From assembly GCA_013140455.1 (NCBI GenBank), contig JABFSU010000065.1, positions 1 through 36,502 on the forward strand: a DNA stretch of 36,502 nucleotides, read 5' to 3'. Positions within the stretch are counted from its first letter, which is position 1; every line of letters begins with the position of its first letter. Made by a program: the position numbers and the translations under genes. The stretch comes from Nitrospira sp. GTDB lineage: Bacteria > Nitrospirota > Nitrospiria > Nitrospirales > Nitrospiraceae. Shown piece after piece: positions 24,545 to 33,590 of this stretch. The notes under the pieces are model-generated. The model had not been told where the DNA came from, did not search any database, and saw only the letters and a list, made by a program, of their open reading frames with translations.

Positions 24545-25684
24545 ATGACCTGTCGCATTTTAATTGTTGAGGATGATGCGGTAATGGCAGAAAGCCTGGA
24601 GAATACCCTGCGACGTGAACTTGGGGAGATAGAAGTCATTCGTGTCAGTGATTTTGCGAAAGCACCCAATGAGATCGCCACCAAGCTGCCCGATATCGTC
24701 GTGCTTGATATTTTTGATGAACAGATTGAGCAACCGGCCAAAGATGCGGTAAAGCCTGCCTGGGATACTGTTTGGGCTGCGCATTTTTGCCCGGTCGTAT
24801 TTCATTCGGCACAGGAAGACCAGGACTACAAAAGTATCAACCATCCTTTCGTACGCTATGAGATTAAAGGAGCAGGCAGTCAAGGTCGCGTTGCAAACCA
24901 CATCAAATCATTCGCGCCAGAAATTGAAGGGCTACGCACCGTGCGGCAAGAATTATCGCGGAGTGCTGGGGAAACATTGCGTGACGTTGGCCCCCTTATT
25001 TGGCAATCAGGCAATCCAACCACGGAACAAACCGATCTATTCTTACGTGTGGCCAGGCGTCGAATGGCAGCAGCGCTCGATTATACGGCCGAACCCGAGA
25101 AACAAACTCAGGCTTGGGAGCAGTATATCTACCCGCCCATCGGTAGCGATCTGCTAACTGGTGACCTCATACGAGTCACGACTGAAAGTGAGACCGGACC
25201 CACTGCATATCATGTTGTTTTATCCCCTTCTTGCGACCTTGCTCGAGGGCCAGGCCGAAATCCGCTTCTGCAAATTCTGGTGGCGGACTGCGTGCCAATC
25301 CAAGACTTCCTAGTTGCAGCAAATGTGCTTCCAGCAAATGTGGATTCAACGAAACCCCTGACTTCCGGTCAACGCAAAAACCTACTTTCACAACTTAGCA
25401 AAGACCAAATTGCAGGCCTAACTGTTATGCCTGAGCTTCCCAATGTACTTCCGCTCATGGCAGCAAATCTCAAGAAGCTCTCACTTCTTCCTTACTGCGA
25501 CATCGCGCCAAAAAAAGATGAGAATAAACGGTTTTTCCGTGTTGCGAGTGTGGATAGCCCGTTTCGTGAACGGTTGGCATGGGCGTATCTCCAAGTCGCC
25601 GGACGCCCAGGAGTCCCCGACGTTGACCGAAACGCGCTAGCCGATTCTATCGCTCAACCCATTCCGCCCATGACCAAAGTCTAG
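24545..25684 (+). CDS. Receiver-domain protein with unrecognised C-terminal domain
   Basis: This is a 379-residue protein. Residues 1-~125 form a receiver domain with all active-site residues: Asp10/Asp11 (VEDD), phosphoacceptor Asp55 (IVVLDIFDE), Ser88 (FHSA) and Lys108 (EIKGAG). A linker helix region follows, then a ~240-residue domain I cannot assign. It contains a conserved-looking HVVLSPSCDLARGPG motif and later LLPYCDIAPKK. It has no helix-turn-helix, so it is probably not a plain transcription factor; an enzymatic or binding effector is possible. ATG 24545 sits 7 bp after the GHKL stop, and dcm follows after 4 bp, so all three are co-transcribed. Confidence 0.8.
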   Translation: MTCRILIVEDDAVMAESLENTLRRELGEIEVIRVSDFAKAPNEIATKLPDIVVLDIFDEQIEQPAKDAVKPAWDTVWAAHFCPVVFHSAQEDQDYKSINHPFVRYEIKGAGSQGRVANHIKSFAPEIEGLRTVRQELSRSAGETLRDVGPLIWQSGNPTTEQTDLFLRVARRRMAAALDYTAEPEKQTQAWEQYIYPPIGSDLLTGDLIRVTTESETGPTAYHVVLSPSCDLARGPGRNPLLQILVADCVPIQDFLVAANVLPANVDSTKPLTSGQRKNLLSQLSKDQIAGLTVMPELPNVLPLMAANLKKLSLLPYCDIAPKKDENKRFFRVASVDSPFRERLAWAYLQVAGRPGVPDVDRNALADSIAQPIPPMTKV

Positions 25685-25688
25685 CAAG

Positions 25689-26735
25689 ATGTACGCTATC
25701 GACTTCTTTTGCGGAGCTGGCGGACTGACGAGAGGATTTCTTGACGCCGGGATTCGCGTTGTAGCCGGACTGGATATTAACGAAAACTGCCGACGCACAT
25801 ACGAATCAAACAATAATCCTTCGAAATTCCTAGCTTGTGATTTACGCAAAATACGTCGCCAGGATTTGGAGCGGTATGTCGGTGACATTCCACCTGACGA
25901 ACTTGTATTCGCCGGCTGCGCTCCATGCCAACCGTTTAGCAAGCAGAGACGTGAAGTAGACGGCCGGGACAAAACTCTTCTCTCCCACTTTGGACGACTC
26001 GTCAGTGAATTTCTCCCGGGTTTTGTAGTTATTGAAAATGTCCCGGGGATCGTAAAGCTTCCCGGCAATAGCACCTATCGACGCTTCATTCGACAACTCC
26101 GATCCCTTGGCTACGAAGTTAGCGAAGGCGTCATTGACGCCAAGTTTTTCGGGGTTCCGCAAACACGCCGTCGCTGGGTCGTAATTGCCAGTCGGCTTAC
26201 CAGGCCCGAACTGCCCATGCCAACACACGGGGTGAATGGAGCACCTTTCGTCACTGTGCGCGATGCTATCAAACACTTTCCACGACTTGAGGCAGGCGAG
26301 CAAAGCGTGGCGGTACCGAATCATCGTGCGGCAAGCATCGCCCCAAACAACATTCGTCGTCTCAAGGCTACTCCACCCGATGGCGGGAGCCGAAAAGAGT
26401 GGCCCAATGAACTGGTACTTGATTGTCATCGCGGAGAATATCGGGGCCATTCGGATGTCTATGGTCGCATGCGATGGGATGCGCCGGCACCAGCGCTAAC
26501 GTGCAAGTGCTACAGTATTTCTAATGGCCGTTATGGACACCCTGAGCAGCATCGCGCAATATCGCTTCGAGAGGCGGCCAGACTCCAATCCTTCAGGGAT
26601 GATTTTATTTTCTACGGCAAGACACAAGGGGAGATTGGCACTCAGATTGGTAACGCCGTTCCTGTAGAACTTGCTCAGCATCTGGCTAAAACGGTTATGA
26701 ATCTCCGCAGGCAAACAAATAGAAAGCGCAGCTAG
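25689..26735 (+). CDS. dcm: DNA (cytosine-5-)-methyltransferase (Dcm/HpaII-like class)
   Basis: This 348-residue C5 methylase carries its motifs in normal order. Motif I is DFFCGAGGLTRGF (5-17). Motif IV is APCQPFS with nucleophile Cys80. Motif VI is ENVPG (116-120), motif VIII is QTRRR (158-162), and motif X is GNAVP near the C-terminus. The target-recognition region lies between ~190 and 280; its target cannot be read. It ends the GHKL-REC operon and pairs functionally with vsr. No cognate restriction nuclease gene is adjacent, apart from the separate XhoI-type system, which uses adenine methylation. Confidence 0.93.
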   Translation: MYAIDFFCGAGGLTRGFLDAGIRVVAGLDINENCRRTYESNNNPSKFLACDLRKIRRQDLERYVGDIPPDELVFAGCAPCQPFSKQRREVDGRDKTLLSHFGRLVSEFLPGFVVIENVPGIVKLPGNSTYRRFIRQLRSLGYEVSEGVIDAKFFGVPQTRRRWVVIASRLTRPELPMPTHGVNGAPFVTVRDAIKHFPRLEAGEQSVAVPNHRAASIAPNNIRRLKATPPDGGSRKEWPNELVLDCHRGEYRGHSDVYGRMRWDAPAPALTCKCYSISNGRYGHPEQHRAISLREAARLQSFRDDFIFYGKTQGEIGTQIGNAVPVELAQHLAKTVMNLRRQTNRKRS

Positions 26736-26823
26736 ATATACATTCCCCCTCTCCGCTGACATCCCCTCCCAGGTGTGCTACAAACCCGCCATATAAATGG
26801 TTGGGCTTTTCGGTGACACTCTC

Positions 26824-28029
26824 ATGACAACAACTCTCCGCTTCACATCCTTTGCGCGGCTCGCGTTGGCCGGAGCTTTCTGCAGCCTCACGCTGACCGG
26901 CTGTCTGTCGCCAATCACGCTGAATCGCGCGGTGACCTCGTACGATGAAGCGGTGACGGATGCCGTCTCCAAGCAACTGCTCATCAACATTGCCCGCGCC
27001 CATCGCCATCAACCCATCCATTTCACCGGCGTCTCGAACATCGCTGCGACATTCGATTTCCGCGTGAATGCCGGAGCCACTCCGGCGCTGACGGGCGATG
27101 CCAGCAAAACGCTCATGCCGGTCTTCGGCGGCAGCGTGGCGGAAAATCCGACGATCAGCATCGTGCCGATCGAAGGGGAAGAGTTCACGAAGCGGCTGTT
27201 GACCCCGTTTCAGGAAACCAAGTTCACGCTCCTGCTCCGGCAGCGCTTCGACATTGACCTGCTCCTCCGGCTGATGGCGCAGGAACTGCGGATCAAGCAG
27301 GACGGCCGGGAAATCTCCTACCGCAATGCGCCGGCCGATAAACCGGGCTATGAGATGTTCCGCCGCGTGGTGACGCACCTCTCGGCGATTCAAGACCAGA
27401 ATCAGCTCTACGCCGAACCGCTCGTCTCCCATCGCACCTGGACAATTCCCGCCAACTCGGTCACCGCCGAAGGCTTTCAGTCGCTGCAAAAGGACTATCT
27501 CGTCGCCTACAACCAGAAGGACAACACCTACACGCTCAAAAAACAGATCACAGGGCGCATTCTCATCACCAACTATGACCCCGACACCCTCTCAGCCGAG
27601 GAACGGGCGCGATTGATCGACGAGACGGAAGACGGCCATCCGAACGATGTCTCCTTCGACATCCGTCCCGGCCATTTCGGCGGGGAATACCCGCTCAAGG
27701 GCGATTTCTGGTTGAGGAGTTTCAACACGATTCTCAACTTCCTCGGGCGCGGGCTGGAGGAAGAGCCCGAATACCATGTCGAGAAAGATCAACGCACGAT
27801 GCCCGTGCATGAGAATCCCATCCACACCATGGAACTCGTGCTCTCGGACAGCTCGCCGTCGGACGCCGATCTGTCGATCAAGTTCCACGGCAAACATTAC
27901 GCCGTGAACACCACCGGACCGCTGGCCCGCTGGAACCGCGAGGGCTTCCAGTTGCTCTATCTCCTCTTCCAGATGACCGTGAGCGAAGTCCCGCGCGTGG
28001 GCGTCCCCAGCATCACGATTGCGAAGTAA
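26824..28029 (+). CDS. Conserved hypothetical lipoprotein
   Basis: This 401-residue protein begins with a lipoprotein signal (ARLALAGAFCSLTLTGC, lipid-attachment Cys in LTGC), so it is periplasmic and anchored to a membrane. ATG 26824 fits this signal better than the in-frame ATG at 26797. The following text, SYDEAVTDAVSKQLLINIARAHRHQPIHF, belongs to a conserved family of proteobacterial-type hypothetical lipoproteins; no enzyme motif is visible. Base composition returns to the G+C-rich norm here, so it marks chromosome beyond the defence island. It is transcribed away from dcm after an 88-bp gap. Confidence 0.75.
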   Translation: MTTTLRFTSFARLALAGAFCSLTLTGCLSPITLNRAVTSYDEAVTDAVSKQLLINIARAHRHQPIHFTGVSNIAATFDFRVNAGATPALTGDASKTLMPVFGGSVAENPTISIVPIEGEEFTKRLLTPFQETKFTLLLRQRFDIDLLLRLMAQELRIKQDGREISYRNAPADKPGYEMFRRVVTHLSAIQDQNQLYAEPLVSHRTWTIPANSVTAEGFQSLQKDYLVAYNQKDNTYTLKKQITGRILITNYDPDTLSAEERARLIDETEDGHPNDVSFDIRPGHFGGEYPLKGDFWLRSFNTILNFLGRGLEEEPEYHVEKDQRTMPVHENPIHTMELVLSDSSPSDADLSIKFHGKHYAVNTTGPLARWNREGFQLLYLLFQMTVSEVPRVGVPSITIAK

Positions 28030-28204
28030 CCCGGATTGAGTGCTGGGTGCCGGGCGCTGAGATACCCCCTAAAGATGGCTGTCTTTTCCGCTCCGCTGCC
28101 TGCTACACTTCCATTCCTGCCGGCTCCCTCACTTCCGTGAAAGGCGCTCCAGGCTTCTATTTACAGAACGTCAACGGATCTTCGGATTCCACGTTACACA
28201 CTGC

Positions 28205-29299
28205 ATGCGACACCCATCTTTCCTGACCATTGGCCTTTCCTTTGCCCTCAGTCTGCTCGGCGGCTGCAGTGGCAGCGGATCGGAGACTCCTCCTGCTACG
28301 CCCCCTGTCACCGGCCCGTCCTGTTCGGTCACGCAACTCGAAGGGGCGATGGATAGCACGCTGGCGCAGACTTCGTCGGATGTGGACTTTTCTTTCTCGG
28401 TCGAACGGCAGGATGGCCGCCGCTACACCTACAATCGAGGCGGCTCCACGCTGCTGACCTCGTATGAATCGGCCTCGACGTCAAAAATGGTTTCAGCGGT
28501 CATCATTTTGCGGCTGGTAGAGCAGGGATACCTGAGTCTGGCGGACAAACCGCAGCGTTTCATTTCAACCTGGCCTCTCGTGAACACCGATCCGCTCTTC
28601 AATATGACGCTCGAACAGTTGCTGAGCTTCACCTCCGGGCTGACCGATGAGCCGCCTTGTCAGAACTTCGGAGGATCGAGTTTTGAAACCTGCGTGAACA
28701 GCATCGCCACAACCAACGCCGGAAACGGCATTACTCCCGGACAGCAGTTCTACTACGCCAGCACCCATCTACAAGTGGCGGGGCTTATGGCGATCAAGGC
28801 GCGGGGCGTTGCCACCTGGCAGGATGTCTTCACGGAGTTTAAAACCCAGACAGGCCTCTTCCCGACTTCGACCTACGATCTGCCATCCGCCACAAATCCC
28901 CGCCTGGCCGGCGGCATGCACTGGACCGGCGAGGAATACATGGCCTTTCTCAAGGCGCTGAAAAATGGTTCGCTATTGAATAGCACCTCGATGGGCCAGC
29001 TGTTGGCGGACCACACCGCCGCTGTTACGATCGCCTATTCACCGGCCCTGGTCGGCGCAGGCGAAGACTGGCACTACGGGCTCGGCCTCTGGCACGAATG
29101 TCAGAGCGCCACATTCAATTGCACCGCGGGCATCAGAGTCTCCAGCCCCGGCGCCTACGGGGCCTACCCGTTCTGGGATCGCAGCCACGGCTATTTCGGC
29201 ATCGTCTCCCGCCAAGGCGCGCTCGGGACGTTTCCGAATGGTATTGCGATTGAACGATCGGTGAGACCCGACGTGGAACAGTGGCTGGCCTGTCCGTAA
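28205..29299 (+). CDS. Serine hydrolase lipoprotein (class C beta-lactamase-like)
   Basis: This 364-residue lipoprotein (lipobox LGGC, Cys21, then a Ser/Pro/Thr-rich linker) has the penicillin-binding-protein/beta-lactamase fold. The nucleophile motif S-x-x-K is STSK at 91-94. The second motif is Tyr-Ala-Ser around 185 in FYYASTHLQVAG, and a C-terminal RQGALG takes the place of the KTG strand. Such periplasmic hydrolases are mostly esterases or peptidases, not true beta-lactamases. There is no clear ribosome site; the extended -10 TGCTACACT at 28101-28109 may drive it. Confidence 0.82.
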   Translation: MRHPSFLTIGLSFALSLLGGCSGSGSETPPATPPVTGPSCSVTQLEGAMDSTLAQTSSDVDFSFSVERQDGRRYTYNRGGSTLLTSYESASTSKMVSAVIILRLVEQGYLSLADKPQRFISTWPLVNTDPLFNMTLEQLLSFTSGLTDEPPCQNFGGSSFETCVNSIATTNAGNGITPGQQFYYASTHLQVAGLMAIKARGVATWQDVFTEFKTQTGLFPTSTYDLPSATNPRLAGGMHWTGEEYMAFLKALKNGSLLNSTSMGQLLADHTAAVTIAYSPALVGAGEDWHYGLGLWHECQSATFNCTAGIRVSSPGAYGAYPFWDRSHGYFGIVSRQGALGTFPNGIAIERSVRPDVEQWLACP

Positions 29300-29377
29300 C
29301 AAGCGGCTGATCCAGCCCGACGGCGGCACGCACTTCCCATAAGACCCGCTCGGAATTTTCTGCTACTCTCCTTTCCC

Positions 29378-30292
29378 ATGCCCCCGGCCCTGCAAGCATT
29401 CCTGATCCTCTTCGTCGTTGGCGCATCGCTCCGTCTATCCGGTCTGCTCGGGAAACCGTATGCAGAGCGGCTGGGGCTCTTCGTCTTTTCCATTACACTG
29501 CCGGCGACGATTCTCGTGTCGTTGGATCGCGTGACCTTTGCCCTAACGGCCTGGAAGCTACCGCTGGCGGCCTGCCTCGTGTCGCTCCCGTTGGTACTCC
29601 TCTCCTGGCCGCTCGCGCGAGTGCTGCATCTCGCCCGCCCGACGCAGGGCGGATGGTTGCTCGCGATCGGCTGCATCAACTCGGTGTACTTTGCCTATCC
29701 CGTCGCGCTGGCGACGTTCGGCGACGAAGGACTCGCCCAAGCGATTCTCTTCGACCTCGGCCAAACCGCGCTTACCCTCACCGCGCTCTATGCGCTGGCC
29801 GTCTGGCATGGCACCGCCGCACCGTCGGCGCGTTCGGCGCTCACCCGCTTGTTCACGTCGCCGCCCTTCTGGGCCTTGACCATCATGCTGGCTCTGAAGG
29901 CAACCGAGCTTCACCTGCCTTCCTGGCTCCATACCATCTTGACGCCGGTGCATCTCATGACAACGCCGCTGGCGAGTCTCGTACTCGGCCTCTCGATCAG
30001 CTTCGCAGCGCTGCGACGGACCTGGCAACTCACCTGCCTGGGCGTGGCGATGCGGATGCTCGGCGGGCTGTCGTTAGGAGTCGCCGCAGCCTGGCTGCTG
30101 AATCTGACTGGGATCGAACGGGCGGTGGTGATTCTGATCGCGGGAATGCCGTCGGCGGTGACGGCGGTCATCTTTGCAACGGAAACGGGATTGGATGAAG
30201 ATCTCGTCGCCTCGATCGTGGCGCTCTCGATCTGCCTCGGTGTGGCCCTGCTCCCCTTGCTGCCCTCCCTAGCCACAGCACTGTTGGGATAG
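29378..30292 (+). CDS. AEC family transporter (auxin efflux carrier-like)
   Basis: This 304-residue integral membrane protein has about ten hydrophobic helices in two halves with a central loop, as in AEC/PIN-type permeases. Recognisable family text includes GWLLAIGCINSVYFAYPVALATFGDEGLAQAILFD and the late AGMPSAVTAVIFATETGLDEDLVASIV. The family exports organic acids or similar small anions; the substrate is unknown. A TGCTACTCT extended -10 (29361-29369) lies only ~9 bp from ATG 29378 and there is no ribosome site, so translation may be leaderless. Its 3' end overlaps the ruins of a PIN toxin gene on the other strand. Confidence 0.85.
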   Translation: MPPALQAFLILFVVGASLRLSGLLGKPYAERLGLFVFSITLPATILVSLDRVTFALTAWKLPLAACLVSLPLVLLSWPLARVLHLARPTQGGWLLAIGCINSVYFAYPVALATFGDEGLAQAILFDLGQTALTLTALYALAVWHGTAAPSARSALTRLFTSPPFWALTIMLALKATELHLPSWLHTILTPVHLMTTPLASLVLGLSISFAALRRTWQLTCLGVAMRMLGGLSLGVAAAWLLNLTGIERAVVILIAGMPSAVTAVIFATETGLDEDLVASIVALSICLGVALLPLLPSLATALLG

Positions 30293-30299
30293 TCTGACG

Positions 30300-30382
30300 T
30301 GAGTCCTGCGGGAACGAATCAGCCTGTACCTAGGATGATTCTCAAGGAAATAGATGAGCAGGTTGGTATCGAGACCGATGCC
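30300..30382 (-). pseudogene. Remnant of a PIN-domain (VapC-like) toxin
   Basis: On the minus strand, just downstream of the AbrB-type antitoxin, the frame reads GIGLDTNLLIYFLENHPRY, the classic first strand and catalytic Asp of PIN-domain ribonucleases. It has no usual start codon. Similarity ends after ~20 residues, and a stop follows where the AEC gene's 3' end begins. The other three acidic residues of the active site are lost, so it cannot be functional. Confidence 0.65.
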
Positions 30383-30406
30383 TTGCCGGTCGTCTGGAAG
30401 CAGCGT

Positions 30407-30625
30407 CTACCACGAGCAGCGCTCCCGCTTCAGGTAATCGGACGGGTAGGCCCCTTTGGCCAGCCCTTGCAGTGTGCGTGCATACCGCTTCGGCTTGGGC
30501 ATGACCAGCGTGAGATCGCCCTTCACCACCACGAGCAATTCATCGCCGCCTTTGACGCCCATCGCCCGTCGAGCCTCTTTGGGAATGACGATCTGATTCT
30601 TGCTGCTGAGCTTCTGAATGGCCAT
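30407..30625 (-). CDS. AbrB/MazE/SpoVT-type antitoxin (orphan)
   Basis: This 72-residue protein has a swapped-hairpin DNA-binding domain: KLSSKNQIVIPKEARRAMGVKGGDELLVVV, residues 5-34. The short tail (AKGAYPSDYLKRERCSW) would have wrapped around a toxin. ATG 30625 has TAGGAGGG upstream, a strong ribosome site. The toxin that should follow exists only as a PIN-domain remnant, so this antitoxin is an orphan. It may persist as an autoregulator or as protection against related toxins. Confidence 0.85.
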   Translation of the reverse strand: MAIQKLSSKNQIVIPKEARRAMGVKGGDELLVVVKGDLTLVMPKPKRYARTLQGLAKGAYPSDYLKRERCSW

Positions 30626-30819
30626 GGCACCCTCCTAAGGACGCTTTACTTTGTCATATCATTGCAAAGCGCATCAACTTGACTCTGCTCCGCCGCTGTC
30701 CCGCCAGACCGCCGCGCTGTCGGGTTACGCAACCACGCTCTCCGACTCTCGCCTTGACTTGCTCCGGTGAGGCAGGTACAAGCCTCTCAAGACTTCACCT
30801 TAACCAGGAATTTCTCACC

Positions 30820-31704
30820 ATGATCGCTTTGCTCGATAGAATGTCGTTGCGCTCACTCACCATCGTGCTGATGTTTTCCGGTCTCATCGCCGCTTCAACA
30901 GGCTGCGCCAAAGGCGTCCTGCCGAAACCGACTCCCACTCAGCCGCCTGCGCCCATCGATTTCGCGCTCGCGTTGCAGTATGCGCAACGGGCAGCCCTGG
31001 TCTATGAGACCGATGCGGCCATCAAACAGAAATCGCCGGCCGGCACGACGGTCTCCTTCATGGTGGAAACGCCCAAGGGAGTAAAGGCCTATATCGAAAC
31101 GGACGATGCGAAAAAGATTCAGTGGGTTGCCGTACGGGGCACCTCGACCCTGGAGAATGTGAAGCTGGATGTGGACTACAACAAAGTAGTAGACGGGCGA
31201 CTACAGATCCCGCTGCACAAAGGCTTCGCCGACACGGCGCTGCAGGTCTATGCCTTTGCGAAGCCGCTGCTGCGACCGGGTTATGAGGTGCGTGTGACCG
31301 GCCACAGCCTGGGCGGCGCGGCGGCGGCGATCGTGCTGATGCTCTTCAAGGAAGACGGCGTGAAGCTGGGCCAGGCAATGACGTTCGGCCAGCCGAAGGT
31401 GACGAACCGCGCGGGCGTCGAGAAATATCGCGGATTCCCGCTGCTGCGCTTCGTGAACGACAAGGATCCGGTGCCGCTCCTCCCGCCGCTCGATATCTCC
31501 ACGATCCTCGACGAAGGCCCCTACAAGCACGTCGGCCCCGAAGTGGTGCTGAAAGACGGAACCGACTATGCCTACTTCGGCGACGTTCAGGCAGAGCGCT
31601 TCTCCGTGATCTCGTTCTGGAATAACCTCGGCAGGCAAGAGGTCCCGGACCATTCCATCGCGAATTACATCCAGAGCCTGCAAGCGAAAACGGGAGTGCG
31701 GTAG
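30820..31704 (+). CDS. Class 3 lipase-like lipoprotein
   Basis: This 294-residue lipoprotein (signal SLTIVLMFSGLIAASTGC, Cys29, then a Pro-rich linker) has the alpha/beta-hydrolase lipase_3 fold. The nucleophile elbow GHSLGG carries Ser163, the Asp is in FVNDKDPVP (Asp216 likely), and the His is in VPDHSIANY near the C-terminus. WVAVRGTSTLENVKLDVDY and HKGFADTALQVY are typical of the family. It would hydrolyse lipid esters in the periplasm or at the outer membrane. ATG 30820 is chosen for the signal peptide; the frame upstream is not protein-like. Confidence 0.85.
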   Translation: MIALLDRMSLRSLTIVLMFSGLIAASTGCAKGVLPKPTPTQPPAPIDFALALQYAQRAALVYETDAAIKQKSPAGTTVSFMVETPKGVKAYIETDDAKKIQWVAVRGTSTLENVKLDVDYNKVVDGRLQIPLHKGFADTALQVYAFAKPLLRPGYEVRVTGHSLGGAAAAIVLMLFKEDGVKLGQAMTFGQPKVTNRAGVEKYRGFPLLRFVNDKDPVPLLPPLDISTILDEGPYKHVGPEVVLKDGTDYAYFGDVQAERFSVISFWNNLGRQEVPDHSIANYIQSLQAKTGVR

Positions 31705-31735
31705 AGAGGCTCTCGTTCGAGAGATCAGACGATCA

Positions 31736-32749
31736 CTATTTGTATCCCACCACCATGCCGTCGGGTCCGGCCAATCGCTCCACCTTGGTCTTCTTGAAGC
31801 CGGCTTCCTTCATCCACTTGCGGCAGTCGGCGCCGGTGAAGTCGAAACCTCCATGGGTTTCGATCAGCATGTTCAGGCTCATCAGCAAGCCGAACGCATT
31901 CTCCTTGCGCGCATCGTCGATGAGGGCTTCGTGGATGATCACCGCACCGTTCGGCGACAGGGCCTCATACGCCTTGCGCAAGAGCATCCGCTTCTCGTCG
32001 AGATTCCAGTCATGGAGGATATGGCCCATGATGATGACGTCGACGTTCGGGAGCGGTTCTTTGAAGAAATTACCGGGATGAAACTTCAGCCGCTGCGCCA
32101 CGCCCTTGCTCTGCGCGTAGGTTTCAAACACCGGCTGGACGACCGGCAAATCCACACCGAGACCCGAGAGGTGCTTGTGCGCGAGCGCGATTTCGACGGC
32201 GACACCACCCTGGGCGCAGCCGACATCGGCAAAGGTCTTGTAGTTCTTCCAGGGAAACTTCTTCGCAATCCCGCGGCCGGCCCCGATGCTGAGGCCCGTC
32301 ATGGCCTTTAGAAATTCTTCCAGCCGTTGCGGATCGCTGTAGAGCGTGCCGAAAAAGTCCCCGCCGGTCTTCACTTCATTCTGCGGCTGGCCGGTGCGGA
32401 GCCCGTCGGTGAGCGACCCCCAAAAACGATACAACCGCGCATTGCACATTTCGAGGATGCCGCCGACGTAGGAGGGCTTGGCCCGGTCGAGAAACAGCGC
32501 CGTTTCCGGCGTATTCGCGTAGCGTGCGCCGGTACGTTTCAGCATCCCCAGCGCGACCAGGGCATCGAAAAAGTCCCGTGCGCTGCGCGGATGGAGATGC
32601 AGCCGCGCGGTCAATTCCTCCGCCGTACGCGCTCCCTTCGCCAACTCGGTGAAGAGCCCGAGCTCGATAGCACTCAGCAGGGTCTTCGACCCGAAAAATC
32701 CGGTGCCCAGTTCCATGACCTTCGCCGGTGTCAGAGGCTTCTTTGCCAC
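31736..32749 (-). CDS. SAM-dependent O-methyltransferase (acetylserotonin-OMT-like)
   Basis: This 337-residue enzyme has a winged-helix dimerisation domain at residues ~10-95 ([40 protein letters not shown]). A Rossmann methyltransferase domain follows, with [17 protein letters not shown] for SAM and [22 protein letters not shown], the conserved His-Asp-Trp helix of this family. It methylates a hydroxyl on an unknown small molecule, possibly a phenolic or isoprenoid. It is 47 bp downstream of, and on the same strand as, the FNR-type reductase gene, so the two are probably one operon. Confidence 0.88.
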   Translation of the reverse strand: MAKKPLTPAKVMELGTGFFGSKTLLSAIELGLFTELAKGARTAEELTARLHLHPRSARDFFDALVALGMLKRTGARYANTPETALFLDRAKPSYVGGILEMCNARLYRFWGSLTDGLRTGQPQNEVKTGGDFFGTLYSDPQRLEEFLKAMTGLSIGAGRGIAKKFPWKNYKTFADVGCAQGGVAVEIALAHKHLSGLGVDLPVVQPVFETYAQSKGVAQRLKFHPGNFFKEPLPNVDVIIMGHILHDWNLDEKRMLLRKAYEALSPNGAVIIHEALIDDARKENAFGLLMSLNMLIETHGGFDFTGADCRKWMKEAGFKKTKVERLAGPDGMVVGYK

Positions 32750-32796
32750 GGTGCGATCCTTTCGTCAGGAAGTTATGCCGATCGTTGCGCAGCCGC

Positions 32797-33531
32797 TTAC
32801 TCTTTCGCCCCGGCAGCCGCGTCATAATACTTTTCGCGATAGATGGGGCACAGGCCCTTCTGCTGCAGCGCCTTCGTCACGTCGGCGATCATGCCGCCGC
32901 TTCCGCAGAGATACACGGCGAGATGCGCCACCGACGTCACGCGCTCTTCCACCAGTTGCTGCACCCGTCCGGTTGCTCCGGACCAACCAGGATCCGGACG
33001 AGAGAGCGTGAGGACCGCCGTCAGGTTCGGCATTTTCTGCGCCAGCGAGCGCAAGTCTTCCTGATAGTACAGATCCCGCTGACTCCGCAGTCCCCAGAAC
33101 AGGGTGGCCGGTCTGGGATCCGGCCGTTCCGCGTTCGCCAGGAGCATCGACCAGATCGGGGTAATCCCCGTGCCGGTAGCGACAAAGAGCAGGTCACGCC
33201 CCGGATCATCGCGCAGCGTGAAGTGACCGGCCGGTCCTTTGAATCGCGTCGTATCGCCTTCTTTGAATCCATAGAGCAACGTGGAGCCGGGCCCGCCCGA
33301 CACTCGATTGAACAGGAGGGTGACGACGCCGGGCTTGCTCGGGGACGAGGCGATGGAATAGGCCCGTGTGACAAGACGGCCCGACTCGGGATGCGGCATT
33401 TCGAAGGAAATGAACTGGCCCGGCTTGAACTCGATAGTCGCCGGCTCGACAAGCCGCAAATCAAGTTGCCGCACATCGTGCGTCAAATCTTTAATCGACT
33501 CAATCTGTGCCGTGACCTGGTGCATGGACAT
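32797..33531 (-). CDS. Ferredoxin-NADP reductase-like flavoprotein
   Basis: This 244-residue FNR-superfamily protein has RAYSIASSP (~55-63) for FAD, GTGITPIWSM (~119-128) for NAD(P) and LCGSGGMI near the C-terminus. It has no iron-sulfur domain. It is likely the electron-supply partner of another protein, possibly the neighbouring methyltransferase pathway or a monooxygenase. It resembles the reductase at 3316-4050 in plan but differs in motif text (CGSGGM versus CGPPPM), so they are not recent duplicates. Either of two in-frame ATGs (33531, 33525) may be the start. Confidence 0.87.
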   Translation of the reverse strand: MSMHQVTAQIESIKDLTHDVRQLDLRLVEPATIEFKPGQFISFEMPHPESGRLVTRAYSIASSPSKPGVVTLLFNRVSGGPGSTLLYGFKEGDTTRFKGPAGHFTLRDDPGRDLLFVATGTGITPIWSMLLANAERPDPRPATLFWGLRSQRDLYYQEDLRSLAQKMPNLTAVLTLSRPDPGWSGATGRVQQLVEERVTSVAHLAVYLCGSGGMIADVTKALQQKGLCPIYREKYYDAAAGAKE

Positions 33532-33590
33532 CGCAGCCGGACGCTTCTCAGCCTATCAGCCCGGTTTCGTCATTGATGCGCCGGTGGCCC

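Noticed and set aside
28205-29299. True beta-lactamase (antibiotic resistance) call
   Set aside because: It has S-x-x-K and Tyr-Ala-Ser, but the third motif is not KTG and the lipoprotein context fits an esterase or peptidase better.
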